This document shows, in pieces, positions 1 to 8,015 of a stretch of DNA of 13,261 nucleotides (positions within the stretch are counted from its first letter, which is position 1; each line of letters opens with the position of its first letter). Position numbers and translations under genes: made by a program. Source of the stretch: CAWULT01 sp963923455 (GTDB lineage: Bacteria > Acidobacteriota > Vicinamibacteria > Vicinamibacterales > UBA2999); contig CAWULT010000125.1 of NCBI GenBank assembly GCA_963923455.1, forward strand, positions 1 to 13,261, written 5' to 3'. Under the pieces are notes generated by a model. That model was not told where the DNA came from and ran no database searches. It saw only the letters and a list, made by a program, of their open reading frames with translations.

Positions 1-660
1 TGGTTGACGCTGAGCGCGGCGAGCGGGACGGGCGACGGAACTGTGACGCTGACGGCGGCCGAGACGACGAGCGCGCTCGCGCGCACGGCGACCGTGACGA
101 TCGGCGGACAGACGGTGACGGTGACGCAGGCGGCGGGGACGAATGCGTTCAGCCTGAGCTCCTCGACCTGGGCCCCGGTGGCGGGTGGTGCCACTACCGA
201 GGTCGCGGTGTCGGCGCCCTACAGCGATGCCGCGTGGACGGCGACGAGCAGCGAGGCGTGGTTGACGCTGAGCGCCGCCGGTGGAACTGGCAGCAGCAGC
301 GTGCTGCTGACCGCGGCGGCCACACCGCTCAGCCAGGCCACGCGGGCGGCGACAGTGACGATTGGTGGGCAGACCGTGACGGTGACGCAGGCCGCCGGCA
401 CGAATACTTTCACGCTCAGCACCTCGACCTGGAATGTAGGAGCTCCTGGCGGAACGCGAACCGTGGTGATTACGGCGAGCTATAGTGACGCTCCGTGGAC
501 GGCGACCTCCAACCAGGCGTGGCTGTCGGTCAGCGCAGGGACCGGTGCTGGTAGTGGGACAATCGTCCTCACGGCTCAAGCAACCGAGCTGGGTGCTTCG
601 CCTCGAGTCGCGACGGTAACCTTCGGCGGCCACGCACTGTCCGTTACGCAGGACGGCGCC
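1..660 (+). repeat. Tandem 87-residue (261 bp) BACON-domain repeats within the CDS
   Basis: The strand that begins T-V-T-(I/F)-G-G recurs at 91, 352 and 613, exactly 261 bp apart. The bases tggttgacgctgagcgc occur at 1 and again at 259. The third copy is the most diverged (FGGHALSVTQ in place of IGGQTVTVTQ). More copies probably lie upstream of the window. Confidence 0.85.
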
Positions 661-1671
661 GAATTGACAAATAACGGGGACTTTTCCGATAGCTCCAGCG
701 GTTGGAAGACGTACAGCACAGATTCCAACAACAGCCCATCCGAAGGGGCGATGGTCTCTCGAGTGCAGGACGGGGTCTTCGAGTTCTATCGCCAAGATGG
801 TGCTGGCCAAGCGGTCGTCTTCGACGAAACGGGTCAGAGCATCCCGAACGGCGGTGTGATGCAAGCCGAGTTCAAGCTGGGCAATTCGATGGGCATGCGC
901 AGGCGCCTCAGCATCCTCATGCACGACCAGGACTTCAGCGATCTGAGCGTCTGCACGTTTACTCTTGATGCCTACGCGCCGCTGCGCACTTACCGCATGC
1001 AGTCACACGCCAGCCAACCCTGGAGCAACGCGACCATCTCGTTCTACGCTGCGAACACGGGAGGTGACGGCGGCTACTACCAACTCGATGATGTCGCGTT
1101 CACCTTCACGCCAGATGCCGCCCCGGGAGCGAGCTCCCAAACGATCTGTGAAGACCCCACCTGGGGTGGAGGCGGCGGTGAGGTGACTGGGAACCTCGTG
1201 ACGAACGGTACGTTCACTGGTGGGTTGGCCCCGTGGGGTACGTGGGGACAACTCGCGTCTCAAAGGGTCGACGGTGAACTGCGCTTTTACAAGCTTGCGG
1301 GAACTCCGGCCGGAGTCGTTCTGCAGAGCACCGGGCAGGCCGCCCTTCAGGGTCAGGCTCTTACGGCCACGTTCCAGCTTGGTAATAGCAGCAGCATCCG
1401 ACAGCGAGTCACGACGGTGATGCACGATGCAGACTGGAGCGACGTGCTGGCCTGCACCTTCTACTTGGAACCGGGCCAAGCATTGTCGGGCTATGCCATG
1501 CGCGCCGGCACGACAAAGAGTTGGGGGAATGCAACCTTGTCGATCTATCCATCGACGGTGGGAGCCGACGCTACCTCCCAGTGGATTCGCTTCACCAATG
1601 TGACTCTGACGAAGACTGCCGATGTGCCTAAAGGTTCGGAGTGTATCGAGCCAGGCGGTGCACTTCCCTAA
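1..1671 (+). CDS. Secreted BACON-repeat protein with duplicated C-terminal beta-sandwich domains (5' partial)
   Basis: The frame is open from the first base, so the start and any signal peptide lie outside the window; 556 residues are visible. Residues 1-220 are BACON-like repeats with a period of 87 residues (261 bp). Each carries a W-T-A-T-S...W-L-(T/S)-(L/V)-S segment and ends in a strand like TVTIGGQTVTVTQAAGTN. Two are complete and one is cut by the window edge. Residues 221-384 and about 398-554 are two copies of one domain of roughly 155-165 residues. Both open with N-G-(D/T)-F, share LGNS, MHD-x-D-(F/W)-S-D and CTF motifs, and look like a jelly-roll carbohydrate-binding or adhesion module; I cannot name the family. 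BACON domains are usually thought to bind carbohydrate or mucin and occur in secreted proteins. No catalytic domain, transmembrane helix or sorting signal is visible at the C-terminus. A role as a surface or secreted glycan-binding protein is inference. A hairpin follows 29 bases after the stop. Confidence 0.85.
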   Translation, partial: WLTLSAASGTGDGTVTLTAAETTSALARTATVTIGGQTVTVTQAAGTNAFSLSSSTWAPVAGGATTEVAVSAPYSDAAWTATSSEAWLTLSAAGGTGSSSVLLTAAATPLSQATRAATVTIGGQTVTVTQAAGTNTFTLSTSTWNVGAPGGTRTVVITASYSDAPWTATSNQAWLSVSAGTGAGSGTIVLTAQATELGASPRVATVTFGGHALSVTQDGAELTNNGDFSDSSSGWKTYSTDSNNSPSEGAMVSRVQDGVFEFYRQDGAGQAVVFDETGQSIPNGGVMQAEFKLGNSMGMRRRLSILMHDQDFSDLSVCTFTLDAYAPLRTYRMQSHASQPWSNATISFYAANTGGDGGYYQLDDVAFTFTPDAAPGASSQTICEDPTWGGGGGEVTGNLVTNGTFTGGLAPWGTWGQLASQRVDGELRFYKLAGTPAGVVLQSTGQAALQGQALTATFQLGNSSSIRQRVTTVMHDADWSDVLACTFYLEPGQALSGYAMRAGTTKSWGNATLSIYPSTVGADATSQWIRFTNVTLTKTADVPKGSECIEPGGALP

Positions 1672-1700
1672 TCTCGAGATGTCCGTTGCCACCCGATGAA

Positions 1701-1732
1701 CGCCGCAGGCGCGCCGTCGAACGCCTGCGGCG
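1701..1732 (+). terminator. Perfect hairpin after the BACON-repeat gene, candidate terminator
   Basis: The arms cgccgcaggcg (1701-1711) and cgcctgcggcg (1722-1732) are perfectly complementary: an 11-bp stem with a 10-base loop, beginning 29 bases after the TAG stop. The stem is very GC-rich, but the bases after it (gctcgcttgctaaa) hold no real T-run. It may therefore be a weak intrinsic terminator, a 3'-end stabiliser, or a Rho-assisted site. The position favours a transcript end for the upstream gene. Confidence 0.5.
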
Positions 1733-2039
1733 GCTCGCTTGCTAAACCATCGAGCTTCACGCCTCCGTTGTGCCGTGCGGACTGAGGCCTGCTCGACGTC
1801 CCTTCGAGAAAACCTCCTGACGCCGACCCGCGAGCTGTCCCACGGTCGCCGGTTGGCGCTCACTGCACCGTCAATCCTTTGAAAGGGAGCCAAGATCAGC
1901 CGGCGATGCTCCCAGCCATGATCTCTGTCGCCCCGCGAGCGCCGTAATATGCAGCGCGGGGCCGGGACGCACCCTGGCCTTGTTCTCAGCCGATTGCGCC
2001 GTGATCCCGTCGGGTCCCGCAAATTCGAACGATGCTTCG
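1733..2039 (+). other. Non-coding spacer upstream of the fusion glycosyltransferase gene
   Basis: With the hairpin before it, this makes about 370 bases between two same-strand genes. I see no convincing gene, tRNA or repeat. The only promoter-like element is an isolated taatat at 1945-1950, a possible -10, without a good -35 at the usual distance. It would leave a leader of about 80 bases. No Shine-Dalgarno sequence precedes the ATG at 2040. The in-frame TTG at 1980 and GTG at 2001 are alternative starts, but they would add residues that match nothing in the family. A long reverse-strand open frame over this area is an antisense shadow. Confidence 0.4.
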
Positions 2040-5000
2040 ATGAGACTTCGTATCAGCCTGATCTGCCCAGACCAGCATGTCATCTACGATGGCCACACCC
2101 CGGCCACATGCGGAGTCGGCGGCGGCGTCACGGCGCGTGTGCGTTTACTGTCCGCCTTGGCCAAGCGGGGCCATCAAGTGACGGCAATCGTCAACTGCGC
2201 CAACGCCCAGACCATTGACGGCGTTCGGTATCAGCCCCTGACGGCAGCCACGCGGATCGATGCTGACGTCGTCATCGGGATGACCACAGGGGGACAACTG
2301 TCGCTGGCCCCACTGTCTCACTACGAGATCCATACGACGCTCCGAGTTGCGTGGATTCAGGGTGTTCCGCAGCCGCAGGCACTCGACGCACTGCGCCCCG
2401 ATTACGTCTGCGTCGCCAGCGACTTCCTCCGCCAGGTGTGCATCGACCGGTGGGGCCTTCCAGAGAGCACACTGTTCGTCTGCTACAACGGCCTGACACC
2501 AAATCCGCCGACGACAACGGACCGCGACCCATTCGGGCTCGTCTATATCGGCCCACCGAGCAAAGGCCTTGATGCGAGCCTGCACGTCCTCGAGCGCCTA
2601 CGTGAGCGCGACTTACGGTTCCGTCTGGACGTATTCGGTGGGGCTCGACTCTGGGGAGAAGCACCCCACGACCGAGTTCTCCCGCCGAATGTGACAGACC
2701 ACGGGATGGTGAACCAAGACGAATTGTGTCGACGCCTCGCCGCCTACGAGTACTGCCTCGCACCGCAATCCATCGAAGAAGGCTTTGGTATCGCCGTCCA
2801 AGAGGCAAAGCGCGCGGGCGCGCTCGTCGTGGCCAGCGCTGTCGGTGCGTTTCCAGAGTTGTTTCGGCAGCACTGGGATGGATGCCTCATCGACGGTGAC
2901 CCAGGCACAGAACCGGTGGTGGACCTGTTCGCAGAACACATTTGGCGACTTGCGTCCCGCCCTGACCGCCGGCAGCGAATGAGAGCACGAGCCGCGGCCA
3001 CCCCCTGGACGTGGGACTGCGCCGCGGCCACGTGGTCGGGATGGCTTGAAGACCTGCTCGGTGTGCGCTCCGCGCCCATTGTCCAGTTGCGCGACGGGCC
3101 GGCTCGGATCCTCCCTGATGGTCGGCACAGCTGCGCGACCGGCCGGTATTTGCCAGACGTCTATCCCGCGTCGCCACTACTAGACGCTGAACAACCCCGA
3201 AAGCGGGTGTTGCTGACCGGGTTCTACGGCCACGGCAATCTCGGCGACGAAAGCATCTTGTCCGTTCTTGTCGAACAGTTGCGAGACGCGCATCCTGCGG
3301 TCGACATCGTCGTGGCGTCTGGTCATCCCAGCGACACCAGCGCAAGCCATGGCGTCGACGCCGTCAACGAGCGCGACATCCCGCATCTCTTTGACGTCGC
3401 CGCATCGAGCGATGTTGTCGTTCTCGGGGGCGGAGGGCTCCTGCACGACCACTTCGGTCTTGAGTCGAATGTGTTCCTGACAGAGTGGCAGTGGGGCCTA
3501 CCGCTGGCCGGCGCCTCTGCCGCTCTGGCGCTCACGACTCGCACGCCCTTCGTTGTGGTCGGTGTGGGTGTGGGACCCCTGCAGAGTCCAGAGGCCCGTG
3601 CGTGGACGCGGCTGATCGTGGACGCTGCGGGCGCCGTGTCCGTACGAGACGCCGACTCGAGTCACACGCTCGCACAGATCGGCGCCACGTCAGTGAAATG
3701 CGTCATGGCGCCAGACGTCGCCTATGGGCTGGAGGTGGCCCCGTCTGACCACGTACACTCGCTCGTGGATGCCCTTGGGTGGAGCAGTTTGCCACGTCCG
3801 TGGCTGATGGCTGCGCTGCGCCCTTGGCCGACCGACGGCCCTCGCCGCGACTGGGAGCGACAGCTACGCGCAGATCTGACCATTACGCTGGACACAACCC
3901 CCGGCACTCTTATTCTGCTTCCCTTTGAACGAACATCGGACCACGCGCTACCGGATGACCTCGGGTGGTGCGAAGCGTTCGCGCACTCGTTGTCGTCCCC
4001 GAGCCGTGTAAAAGTACTGAACGCCCGCCTGACCCCTGAAGAGATGGCAGGTCTCATTGCTGAAGGCGACGTCGTGTTGGCCATGCGTCGGCACGCCGTC
4101 ATCTTCGGGGCACTGGCCGCAACCCCTGTCGTGGCCCTCGAGTACGACCCGAAAGTGCGCTCAGCCATGCAAGAGATCGAGTTGTTGGATTACTCGCTGC
4201 CCCTCGATACGGCACCTGTAATGGTGACAACGGCGATCAACGAGGCTTTGCGCAATGCCGCCTCCATCCGCGGCCGTCTCCGCACCGTGGCGGCCGCGTT
4301 GAAACATACGTCTTCGACGCATGCGGCAATCATCAGCCGGCAGCTCTCCCAACGGGATGAGCCCGCGCCCGACGCCGTCGCATGGCCAAATCTTTACGCC
4401 ACGGCTCTCGTCCACCACGTGGGGCTGCGCCGGCAGCATCTGTCGCGCGAAGCGGCGCTAGAGGCACAGGGTCAGCAGTTGCAGCGCACCCTCGACGCCG
4501 CGCTCGGAGAGCGCGACAGATTGAGCCGCGACCTAGCAGCGCTTGAGACACAGGGTCAGCAGTTGCAGCGCACCCTCGACGCCATGGTCGAAGAGCGCGA
4601 CAGATTGAGCCGCGACCTAATGGAGAGCCTTGCGACCCTTGAGACATCGCGAGCAGCGCGGATCGAGGTGGAGCAGCATCTGTCCGCTGCACGGGCTTCG
4701 CTGGACGTGGAGGCGGCCGACAAACAGAGACTCGTCTTCGCAGTCCGCGACGCACAAGAAGCCAACAACCAAGCCTCCAACGAGATCCGTGACCTGCACC
4801 GCGAGTTACGTGGCATCAAGAGCGGCCGTGCCTGGGCACTCTTGACCCTCTATCGAGAGTGGCGAAAGCGCGGTCGTGCTGCCGTCTCCGCCATCCTGTC
4901 CGCGATGCATCTGGCGCTTCGCCGTGCAGGGCGCCCACTTGTGCGGGTCTGGAGGAAGCATGCGCTGATGACGGCGCACGCGTTTGCCTTCGACCGCTAT

Positions 5001-7169
5001 CTTCGAACCCGCCAACGTGTGTACGGTACCTCTGCGGCCGGTATGAATCCAGGTGGGCAGCCCGGACTCGTGTCCGTCGTGTTGCCAGTGTATAACGGAG
5101 CCGCGTACCTCGCGGAGGCCCTCGAGAGCATCTGCGCTCAACAGTATCCGTCGTGGGAACTTATCGTCGTGAACGACGGCTCTACGGACGAGACACCTCG
5201 CATCTTGGGAGAGTATGCGGCACGCGATCGCCGAATCAGCGTCATCACCCAGGCGAATCAACGGCTGCCGCGTGCGCTCAATGTGGGATTCACGTTGGCT
5301 TGTGGCGAGTTCGTCACCTGGACGAGCGCAGACAATCGATTGGCTCCTGATTGTCTGTCGAGCCTCGTCGCGTCGCTATTCGCTCACCCCGCGTGGGACA
5401 TGGTCTACGCCGACCTCGAGATCATCGGACCCGATGGGCAGGTGCTTCGCGATGCGGCAGAGTATGCCGGCTATCAACGCCCGGCTCGCAGCGGGCACGT
5501 GGCACTCCCAAGGGTGACGGACGAACTCAACCTCTGGCCCAACAACTATGTGGGCGCGGCATTCATGTACCGCCGTCGGGCGATCGCGCTGCTGGGTGAA
5601 TACAGCCCTCGTCGATTCGTCCTCGAAGACTACGACTACTGGATGCGCCTCAATGCGGTGCTGACCCTGCGGCACATCGGTCACCACCGGTCTCTCTATC
5701 AGTATCGCTTCCATCCACGGTCGCTGACGGCTGATTGGAAAACGCACCGCATGCTCGAACGGCGCGATCGGCTGATGGTGTTCGAGCGGGCGAGGCAGGA
5801 CTTCTATCTGCAGCCGATGGTCTGGATCCTGCAAGCCGATCCTGGTCTCTCGGCGGCCGTCGCGTCGGTCGGACACGTCGTGTGGTCTCTGGAGCACCCG
5901 CTCCATGCGCTGCCGATGCACGAGATGCCCCTGGTATATGTCAAAGCCGGGTCCGCCTTGGAGGCACGTCAGGCACCGTCGATGCAAGTGCCGCCACAGG
6001 TGCCAAGTGTGTTCGTCGCGATCGATGGCGGCACTGATATCCACGCCCACGCCGGGTGGCACCAGCTCATTACGTTGGGGGAGCCGTCCGAGGCTGCCGT
6101 GCCACAGCGTTGGTGGCGCGTGGCCGATCTCCAGACGCTGGTGCGCACCGTCGATATCTGGACGAAGCAGCGAGCGCTGCAGCGCCTCGAACGCGCCGCA
6201 GAAGAGCCAGAGGTGACCTCCTGCAAGGCGTCGATCATCATTTGCACCAACAGAGGGGACCAGCAGGTGGCACGCACACTTGATGCCGTCTGTTCTCAGG
6301 AAGGCTGCAATTCGTACGAAGTGATTCTGGTGGACAACAGCGCCGATGGTGCCGCGTGTGCCATCAACCCCGTCTCGCTGCTCAAGAAGGACGGGCGCGT
6401 CTCCGTTCGCACTGTGAAGTGGCCGGCTCCCGGCCTGTCTCTGGCTCGCAATGCGGGCCTTGCTGCAGCCTCGGGAGCCATCATCTGCTTCCTCGATGAC
6501 GACTCGGTGCCGCAGCCAGACTGGCTCGCGCACGTGATGCAGGCGTTCGACACGCATGCGGACGTCGGGGTGGTCGGGGGGCACATTCGGCTCCGTGTGC
6601 CCGAGCCGAGGCCCAGTGCCGTCCGACCGGGATGGGAAAAGTACTGGAGCCACTTTGTGACGGGCTACACCGAGTTCACGACGGTGTCCCACTGGTGGGA
6701 GTTCCCTTGGGGGGCCAACTGGGCAGCCCGTCGGCAGGCCTTGCGGGAGGCGGGAGGCTTTCGCTCTGCGTTCGGCCGCGTGGGCAGCAATTACTGGGGC
6801 GGAGAAGAACTCGTGGCGAGCGCAGTGATCCAGAGGCTGGGCTATCGGATCGGTATCGAGCCCCGTGCCGAAGTGATCCACGAAGTCCAGTCCAGCAGGT
6901 TCACCTTCTGGCACGTGTGTCGAACCGTCATTGCCGGAAATCTCGCATCGTACGCTGCACAACGAGACCTGTACATCCCGCGAGACATCGGCGTCCGTAG
7001 CCAACTGCGGGCCCTGATGACGGACCACTGGGACCCGACGCTGCCGACCATGCCGTCTCGGCTGGCGAGCTTCGGCGCCAGGAAGGTGGGGCAGGTGGCC
7101 GTGCTCGCCGCCGTTGCGGCCGATATCCTCCGCCGCATGCGCCGACCGGCGGCTATGCGTGGAAGATAG
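2040..7169 (+). CDS. Multidomain GT4 - polysaccharide pyruvyl transferase - coiled coil - GT2 - GT2 fusion protein
   Basis: A 1709-residue cytoplasmic, probably membrane-associated enzyme for surface polysaccharide assembly. Residues 1-370: GT4-type GT-B fold with a Gly-rich loop (GVGGG) and the E-x7-E motif at E247/E255 (EEGFGIAVQEA). Residues 387-765: polysaccharide pyruvyl transferase of the CsaB/WcaK superfamily, with GFYGHGNLGDE at 394-404, a VLGGGGLLHD strand, GVGVGPLQ, and MRRH at 682-685; it should add pyruvate ketals from phosphoenolpyruvate. Residues 796-925: coiled coil with a duplicated 28-residue unit, then a basic SGRAWALLTLYREWRKRG segment. Residues 1010-1240: GT2 domain with VSVVLPVYNG, NDGSTD, SADN (D1098) and ED at 1196-1197. 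Residues 1240-1390: unrecognised linker. Residues 1395-1650: second GT2 domain with LDDDS (D1486-D1488) and WGGEE (E1589/E1590). The start is set at ATG 2040 because a GT-B first strand (RISLICP) follows directly; no ribosome site is visible. wzm starts 6 bases after the stop, so co-transcription is likely. Domain calls are firm; the sugars are unknown. Confidence 0.9.
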   Translation: MRLRISLICPDQHVIYDGHTPATCGVGGGVTARVRLLSALAKRGHQVTAIVNCANAQTIDGVRYQPLTAATRIDADVVIGMTTGGQLSLAPLSHYEIHTTLRVAWIQGVPQPQALDALRPDYVCVASDFLRQVCIDRWGLPESTLFVCYNGLTPNPPTTTDRDPFGLVYIGPPSKGLDASLHVLERLRERDLRFRLDVFGGARLWGEAPHDRVLPPNVTDHGMVNQDELCRRLAAYEYCLAPQSIEEGFGIAVQEAKRAGALVVASAVGAFPELFRQHWDGCLIDGDPGTEPVVDLFAEHIWRLASRPDRRQRMRARAAATPWTWDCAAATWSGWLEDLLGVRSAPIVQLRDGPARILPDGRHSCATGRYLPDVYPASPLLDAEQPRKRVLLTGFYGHGNLGDESILSVLVEQLRDAHPAVDIVVASGHPSDTSASHGVDAVNERDIPHLFDVAASSDVVVLGGGGLLHDHFGLESNVFLTEWQWGLPLAGASAALALTTRTPFVVVGVGVGPLQSPEARAWTRLIVDAAGAVSVRDADSSHTLAQIGATSVKCVMAPDVAYGLEVAPSDHVHSLVDALGWSSLPRPWLMAALRPWPTDGPRRDWERQLRADLTITLDTTPGTLILLPFERTSDHALPDDLGWCEAFAHSLSSPSRVKVLNARLTPEEMAGLIAEGDVVLAMRRHAVIFGALAATPVVALEYDPKVRSAMQEIELLDYSLPLDTAPVMVTTAINEALRNAASIRGRLRTVAAALKHTSSTHAAIISRQLSQRDEPAPDAVAWPNLYATALVHHVGLRRQHLSREAALEAQGQQLQRTLDAALGERDRLSRDLAALETQGQQLQRTLDAMVEERDRLSRDLMESLATLETSRAARIEVEQHLSAARASLDVEAADKQRLVFAVRDAQEANNQASNEIRDLHRELRGIKSGRAWALLTLYREWRKRGRAAVSAILSAMHLALRRAGRPLVRVWRKHALMTAHAFAFDRYLRTRQRVYGTSAAGMNPGGQPGLVSVVLPVYNGAAYLAEALESICAQQYPSWELIVVNDGSTDETPRILGEYAARDRRISVITQANQRLPRALNVGFTLACGEFVTWTSADNRLAPDCLSSLVASLFAHPAWDMVYADLEIIGPDGQVLRDAAEYAGYQRPARSGHVALPRVTDELNLWPNNYVGAAFMYRRRAIALLGEYSPRRFVLEDYDYWMRLNAVLTLRHIGHHRSLYQYRFHPRSLTADWKTHRMLERRDRLMVFERARQDFYLQPMVWILQADPGLSAAVASVGHVVWSLEHPLHALPMHEMPLVYVKAGSALEARQAPSMQVPPQVPSVFVAIDGGTDIHAHAGWHQLITLGEPSEAAVPQRWWRVADLQTLVRTVDIWTKQRALQRLERAAEEPEVTSCKASIIICTNRGDQQVARTLDAVCSQEGCNSYEVILVDNSADGAACAINPVSLLKKDGRVSVRTVKWPAPGLSLARNAGLAAASGAIICFLDDDSVPQPDWLAHVMQAFDTHADVGVVGGHIRLRVPEPRPSAVRPGWEKYWSHFVTGYTEFTTVSHWWEFPWGANWAARRQALREAGGFRSAFGRVGSNYWGGEELVASAVIQRLGYRIGIEPRAEVIHEVQSSRFTFWHVCRTVIAGNLASYAAQRDLYIPRDIGVRSQLRALMTDHWDPTLPTMPSRLASFGARKVGQVAVLAAVAADILRRMRRPAAMRGR
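4461..4619 (+). repeat. 84-bp tandem duplication encoding a four-heptad coiled-coil unit
   Basis: Copy 1 (4461-4544, residues 808-835) and copy 2 (4545 onward, residues 836-863) are 84 bp apart. Over their first 75 bases they differ at only five positions, in four codons: gca/aca, gcg/atg, ctc/gtc and gga/gaa. All are amino-acid changes and there are no silent differences. The unit is 28 residues, exactly four heptads, so gain or loss of a copy keeps the coiled-coil register and the reading frame. Similarity fades after about 4619. Confidence 0.9.
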
Positions 7170-7175
7170 AGCGCC

Positions 7176-8015
7176 ATGACGACGACGAACAGTGACACCT
7201 CGGCAACGTTCATCGACGCGTTCGCCGGCGGCTCGCCTTTGCGCGTCTGCGCGCATGCGGTGTCGCACACGCATCTGCTGCGTAACCTCGTGGCCCGAGA
7301 CCTGCAGTTGAAGTACCGAGGGTCGCTGCTAGGCGTTGTGTGGTCGCTACTGAATCCACTCTCCCTCCTGGCGGTGTATACGCTGGCGTTCAAGTACATC
7401 GTGGGCAACACCAATCCCCGCTTCGTGCTGCTGCTCTTCGTAGGACTGTCTGCTTGGTCGTACTTCGCGGCAGTCGTGTCAGCGTCCACGTCCTGCATCG
7501 TAGACAACACCGGACTGCTCCGCGTCATGAACGTGCCACGCGCCATTCTCCCGCTCGCCGTGACGATATTCCACCTCGTACAGCACCTGCTGCTGCTCGT
7601 GATTGTGCTCACGGCCGGGTTCACGGTGGCCGGTCATCAGTTGCTCTTGTCCCTGTGGTGCTTGCCTGCGCTGGTCTTGCTGCTGTCGGTGTTCGCGTGG
7701 GGATGGGCGCTGGCGCTCTCGGCACTTTGCGTTTCGTATCGCGACGTGAGGCATCTCGTCGAGGTGTCGCTGCCGATGCTCTTCTGGGCCTCGCCGATTG
7801 TGTATGACATCGCGCGAGTCCCGGACGCTATACGCACTCTGATCGTGTGGAGCCCGGCGACGCCGTTCGTCCTTGGCTATCAGGCTCTGCTCGTCCACGG
7901 ACAGGTGCCGTCGGGCGGCGCGTGGTTGGCGATGACCGCCTACGCGCTCCTCGCGGCGTACGGAGGGCTCATGCTCTTTGCGCGACTCGATAGGTCAATG
8001 GTGGAGGTATTGTGA
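7176..8015 (+). CDS. wzm: ABC-2 type polysaccharide export permease (Wzm family)
   Basis: A 279-residue inner-membrane permease of a polysaccharide ABC exporter; with the ATPase encoded next, it moves lipid-linked glycan across the membrane. The N-terminal cytoplasmic part carries the typical LVARDLQLKYRGSLLGVVWS stretch (K46-Y47-R48-G49). About six hydrophobic segments follow, including LLNPLSLLAVYTLAFKYIV, a strongly hydrophobic block around FHLVQHLLLLVIVLTAGF, and LFWASPIVYDI. The Y-R-D-V motif and the S-P-I-x-Y motif before the last helices are usual for Wzm/KpsM-type proteins. Length matches the family (about 260-280). ATG 7176 has ggaag ten bases upstream, overlapping the end of the preceding gene. 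The stop overlaps the wzt GTG by 4 bp, so translation of the pair is probably coupled. It could serve O-antigen, capsule or another secreted glycan; the sequence does not decide which. Confidence 0.92.
   Translation: MTTTNSDTSATFIDAFAGGSPLRVCAHAVSHTHLLRNLVARDLQLKYRGSLLGVVWSLLNPLSLLAVYTLAFKYIVGNTNPRFVLLLFVGLSAWSYFAAVVSASTSCIVDNTGLLRVMNVPRAILPLAVTIFHLVQHLLLLVIVLTAGFTVAGHQLLLSLWCLPALVLLLSVFAWGWALALSALCVSYRDVRHLVEVSLPMLFWASPIVYDIARVPDAIRTLIVWSPATPFVLGYQALLVHGQVPSGGAWLAMTAYALLAAYGGLMLFARLDRSMVEVL
8003..8007 (+). promoter_or_regulatory. Ribosome binding site of wzt inside the wzm 3' end
   Basis: A perfect ggagg lies four bases before the GTG at 8012. It supports the GTG start and the 4-bp GTGA overlap with the wzm stop. 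The spacing is short but workable. Confidence 0.6.

Noticed and set aside
1003..2022. 339-residue minus-strand open frame over the end of the BACON-repeat gene and the spacer
   Set aside because: Arg-rich shadow composition, no recognisable motifs, and it runs through the hairpin and non-coding spacer.
1980..2039. TTG 1980 or GTG 2001 as start of the fusion protein
   Set aside because: The added residues show no family similarity, and the GT-B first strand begins right after ATG 2040. Neither alternative has a better ribosome site.
4461..4619. CRISPR-like or mobile repeat
   Set aside because: Only two adjacent copies without spacers, in frame and coding heptads; an internal gene duplication explains it.
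4333..4755. Minus-strand frame with internally repeated protein sequence
   Set aside because: The repetition is only the antisense image of the coiled-coil duplication on the plus strand.
5376..7274. 632-residue open frame on the minus strand opposite the GT2 domains
   Set aside because: It is rich in Arg, His and Gly with no domain pattern, and lies wholly antisense to well-supported GT2 motifs. Long antisense frames are common in GC-rich coding DNA.
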